In this document: positions 61,714-64,000 of the stretch, in pieces
Position numbering within the stretch: the stretch's first letter is position 1
Layout: each line of letters opens with the position of its first letter
Source of the DNA: Mucilaginibacter sabulilitoris
GTDB lineage: Bacteria; Bacteroidota; Bacteroidia; Sphingobacteriales; Sphingobacteriaceae
Assembly: GCF_034262375.1 (NCBI RefSeq)
Contig: NZ_CP139558.1
Coordinates: 1,860,001-1,924,000 of the forward strand
DNA: 64,000 nt
Direction: 5' to 3'
Program-made: the position numbers and the translations under genes
The notes under the pieces: model-generated
What the model saw: only the letters and a program-made list of their open reading frames with translations
Databases searched by the model: none
What the model was told of the DNA's origin: nothing

Positions 61714-62856
61714 ATGAAAGCAACAACGAAATCACAACTCTTTAGATTAGACCTTACGGTGCTTGCCGGCTTAACAATTCTTGTCATATGTTATTGCAGA
61801 AAAGATAGGTCACTTCCAAGTGATCAAAAAATAACAGACCAAAAAACGCTTAAGGAGGCTTATCAAAATTATTTCCCAATAGGGGCAGCGGTTGGATACG
61901 ACGCTTTAATTAACAACCCGCAGGTTGCCTCTTTACTTACCGAACAATATGCAAGCATAACTCCCGAAAACGAATTAAAACCCTTAAGGCTGGAGGCAAA
62001 ACAAGGTGTGTTTACCTGGGATAACGCAGACGCGATTGTTAACTACGCGGTAAGCCACAACATGAAAGTGCGTGGGCATACCCTGGTTTGGCCATATAAA
62101 ATGCCGGGATGGATTTATAAGGATGACGATAAACTGGTAAGTAAGGAGGTTTTGCTAAGCAGGTTAAAAGAGTATATTCAAACCGTTGTTAAGCGCTATA
62201 AAGGGAAAACATATTGCTGGGATGTTGTAAACGAAGCAATATCTTATATACCACCCGATAAGCTCGACGCCAGAACAGATACCTTATATCAAATAGCAGG
62301 AGATGAGTATATTGAAAAAGCGTTTGTTTACGCCCATGAAGCCGACCCGCAGGCAAAGCTGTTTTATAATGATAATGGAGAAGAATGGTCAAAAAAAAGG
62401 CATAAGGTATATGCATTTTTGAAAAAAATGAAGCAGAAAGGTATCCCCATAAATGGCGTGGGCTTTCAGGCGCATTGGGGGATAGAAGGCTTGCCCGAGA
62501 GCTATTTACGGGAAACTATAAATATGTTTGCCAAAGCGGGATTGGAAGTACAGATCACCGAATTGGATATTTCTATATACCCTAAACGCATTGATGGGAA
62601 GATGGTAAGAGCGGCAGACCTTACAGGGTATAGCGACGAATACACCCAAGACTTGCAGCAAAAGCAAGCCGCCATGTTTGATATGATATTTAGGGTGTGC
62701 CGCGAAAGCAAGGGAAAGGTAACGGGTTTAACCCTTTGGAGTAGTTACGATTGGCCAAACTATCTTACCCGGACGTATAAAAAAAGGAATTATCCATACC
62801 TTTTTGATGACAAGCTTAAACCTAAACAAGCCTTTTATAGAGTAACCAATTTTTGA
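61714..62856 (+). CDS. GH10 endo-1,4-beta-xylanase
   Basis: A 380-residue secreted xylanase; the leader LTILVICYCRKD may be a lipoprotein signal, Cys28 following an imperfect lipobox. A single GH10 TIM barrel follows: YFPIGAAVGYDAL, ITPENELKPLRLE, VRGHTLVWPYKMPGW, the acid/base Glu174 in WDVVNEAI and the nucleophile Glu283 in VQITELDIS, then LTLWSSYDWPNYLTR. No carbohydrate-binding module is attached. It cleaves the xylan backbone, probably at the surface, to feed the SusCD importer. It is the last gene of the cluster, 21 bases after the preceding one; I found no hairpin terminator behind it. Confidence 0.94.
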   Translation: MKATTKSQLFRLDLTVLAGLTILVICYCRKDRSLPSDQKITDQKTLKEAYQNYFPIGAAVGYDALINNPQVASLLTEQYASITPENELKPLRLEAKQGVFTWDNADAIVNYAVSHNMKVRGHTLVWPYKMPGWIYKDDDKLVSKEVLLSRLKEYIQTVVKRYKGKTYCWDVVNEAISYIPPDKLDARTDTLYQIAGDEYIEKAFVYAHEADPQAKLFYNDNGEEWSKKRHKVYAFLKKMKQKGIPINGVGFQAHWGIEGLPESYLRETINMFAKAGLEVQITELDISIYPKRIDGKMVRAADLTGYSDEYTQDLQQKQAAMFDMIFRVCRESKGKVTGLTLWSSYDWPNYLTRTYKKRNYPYLFDDKLKPKQAFYRVTNF

Positions 62857-63006
62857 GGTTGATAAATTTGAAGCATAATTGAAAGTAGATTGTTAACCCT
62901 GGCCGAGTTTTCTTGTGGATTTTACATGAAAATAACGCTTTAAAAATGTTACAAAAATGTCTTGTAAAAGTTAATTACAACTTGTAATATTGTTATATAT
63001 ATAATT

Positions 63007-63107
63007 CTTAACGCTATAAGTGTTATATCATTTTAAGAAAATATATCTAAGGATATGTATAATTGTGCATGTCTTTTTTTATACTAAATTTAACTTAGTG
63101 CGTTAAG
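63007..63107 (+). promoter_or_regulatory. Promoter/operator region of sigma factor gene
   Basis: The 310-base spacer holds CTTAGTGCGTTAAG in an exact 16-base copy at 63092-63107 (60 bases before the ATG) and a degenerate inverted copy at 63007-63020 (12 of 14 bases). It is otherwise very A/T-rich. This suggests binding by a dimeric regulator or self-control by the sigma factor. Confidence 0.45.
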
Positions 63108-63166
63108 AATGTAAAATTTCCTTAAAGCATAATTGTAAAATATAAATAAACCTACTTATATAAATT

Positions 63167-63730
63167 ATGAAAATCGAAGACGACGTATTACTGAAATTAA
63201 TACAGGGAAAAGACAGACGAGCGTATACCCTTTTGTACGAAAAGTATTATAAAACCTTAACTAACCAAGCATCCTATATTTTAAAAGATAAGATGGAAGC
63301 AGAGGATCAGGTTCAAAATTTATTTATTGGGATAATTGACGGAAAAATAGGCGTAAACATTAATTCATGTCTAAAGGCATATCTTAAAACCTGCATATAC
63401 CATAAATGCCTTATGGTTATCAATAAGGATAAAAGAGTGAAAAAACACATAGACTTATATGCAATTTCATGTAACAAAGAAATAGCTTATGACTATTTTC
63501 ATATAACAGAAACACAGCAGTGTATGGATGAGCTATTGAAAGAACTACCCATGCAAAGGTTGGAAGCTTGTAAACTGGTATATTTGCATCAAAAAAAATA
63601 CAAGGAAGCGGCTGTCGAAATGGGTATTACCGTAAATTCCGTAAAAACGCATCTACGACTGGCTGCTAAAGGTTTACGTCGTCAATTCGTTGGATCTAAA
63701 GAACAGGTAAAGAGCTTGCTTTATGCATAA
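63167..63730 (+). CDS. RNA polymerase sigma factor, ECF type
   Basis: A 187-residue sigma-70 family protein with the two conserved regions only. Region 2 is LLKLIQGKDRRAYTLLYEKYYKTLTNQASYIL...AEDQVQNLFIGI, and region 4 is ELLKELPMQRLEACKLVYLHQKKYKEAAVEMGITVNSVKTHLRLAAKGLRRQF, with the helix-turn-helix intact. It resembles the Bacteroidota ECFs that activate SusCD loci via FecR-like anti-sigma proteins, but no FecR gene is seen within the following 270 bases. The gene is flanked by identical 16-base direct repeats. Confidence 0.9.
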   Translation: MKIEDDVLLKLIQGKDRRAYTLLYEKYYKTLTNQASYILKDKMEAEDQVQNLFIGIIDGKIGVNINSCLKAYLKTCIYHKCLMVINKDKRVKKHIDLYAISCNKEIAYDYFHITETQQCMDELLKELPMQRLEACKLVYLHQKKYKEAAVEMGITVNSVKTHLRLAAKGLRRQFVGSKEQVKSLLYA

Positions 63731-63749
63731 ATTTTTTTTGCATCAAAAA

Positions 63750-63765
63750 AACTTAGTGCGTTAAG
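63750..63765 (+). promoter_or_regulatory. Downstream copy of the 16-bp sigma-flanking repeat
   Basis: AACTTAGTGCGTTAAG, identical to 63092-63107 and 20 bases after the sigma gene stop. It may act as a regulatory site for the next gene beyond the window. The remaining sequence to 64000 contains no supported gene. Confidence 0.45.
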
Positions 63766-64000
63766 TTATTTTGCTCTCCGATTTTGTTATGTTGAACTCG
63801 GTTTCCACTTTTTTATTCCGCGAAAATGGGACATTCTGAAGCTCATGTTATGTTTAATATCTCCTAGGTAACTTCTATTTCAACAGAGCGGCGCTTTGTT
63901 AATCTACCCCTTCTTTCTATATTCAGATTTTCTCTTGTCTTGGTAGGGATGTCTGTAGGGTAGTGCCTGATATCAGTACGGGAGATTTATAACCTGATTT

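Noticed and set aside
62857..63166. Searched for a small RNA or riboswitch before the sigma gene
   Set aside because: Only A/T-rich sequence and the short CTTAGTGCGTTAAG motifs are visible; no stable extended structure or known riboswitch core was recognised.
63731..64000. Start of an anti-sigma (FecR) gene expected after the ECF gene
   Set aside because: No open frame with FecR features starts before the window ends.
1..64000. CRISPR arrays, tRNA and rRNA genes
   Set aside because: No regularly spaced repeats, no cloverleaf-like sequence and no rRNA-like segment was recognised by eye; a covariance-model scan was not possible.

Overview
The window is a chromosomal segment of a Bacteroidota bacterium, most likely Sphingobacteriaceae (Mucilaginibacter- or Pedobacter-like). 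Support comes from a SusC/SusD pair, TonB-dependent receptors, gliding/type IX secretion genes (GldA, a GldF-GldG fusion, a protein with a type B sorting domain), DUF885, DUF4397 and KTSC proteins, A+T-rich spacers and Bacteroidota -7 boxes of the TAnnTTTG type. The genus is inference. No rRNA, tRNA or CRISPR array was recognised.

Positions 1-34100 are mostly core chromosome: small hypotheticals, a DUF885 lipoprotein, a DinB-like protein, an alpha/beta hydrolase, a TonB receptor, a TauE/DUF1634 pair, a UbiD-type decarboxylase, a T9SS substrate, an M16 peptidase pair, an AI-2E transporter, glycyl-tRNA synthetase, a flavin reductase, an acyltransferase-like membrane protein, gldA, two beta-barrel paralogues, gldF-gldG, dnaN, two DUF4397 lipoproteins, DedA, a broken zinc-dependent phospholipase C gene, a HAD phosphatase and rpsT.

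Positions 34100-40930 are an accessory patch immediately after the rpsT terminator. It holds a broken P-loop ATPase fragment, two divergent sets of phage-tail-fibre-like genes lacking signal peptides, an IS630-like relic, and a relic of a GntR-leader-SusC locus. The two large fibre-like proteins share an N-terminal module (KCDGVL...KKL) but carry unrelated distal domains: a pectate-lyase-type beta-helix in one, a jelly-roll plus YadA-like head repeats in the other. The second is coupled by an ATGA overlap to a beta-propeller protein resembling oligogalacturonate lyase. No capsid, tail-tube, terminase or integrase gene is present.

Positions 40970-62860 are a polysaccharide utilisation region: a beta-helix hydrolase, GH92, an MFS transporter, an arabinose-isomerase-like enzyme, an 855-residue secreted protein of unknown function, an SGNH hydrolase, a GntR/UTRA regulator, SusC, SusD, a CE7 acetyl esterase, a GH28 enzyme, a Tat-type pyruvyl-transferase-family protein and a GH10 endo-xylanase. 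This suits an acetylated, branched plant cell-wall glycan: cleavage and deacetylation outside, SusCD import, final trimming in the periplasm, MFS uptake and isomerisation in the cytoplasm. The substrate is inference. The SusC leader and the end of the GntR gene recur as a diverged 258-bp copy 14.6 kb upstream, next to the fibre-like genes.

The window ends with an ECF-type sigma factor gene flanked by exact 16-bp direct repeats, then about 270 bp without a recognisable gene.
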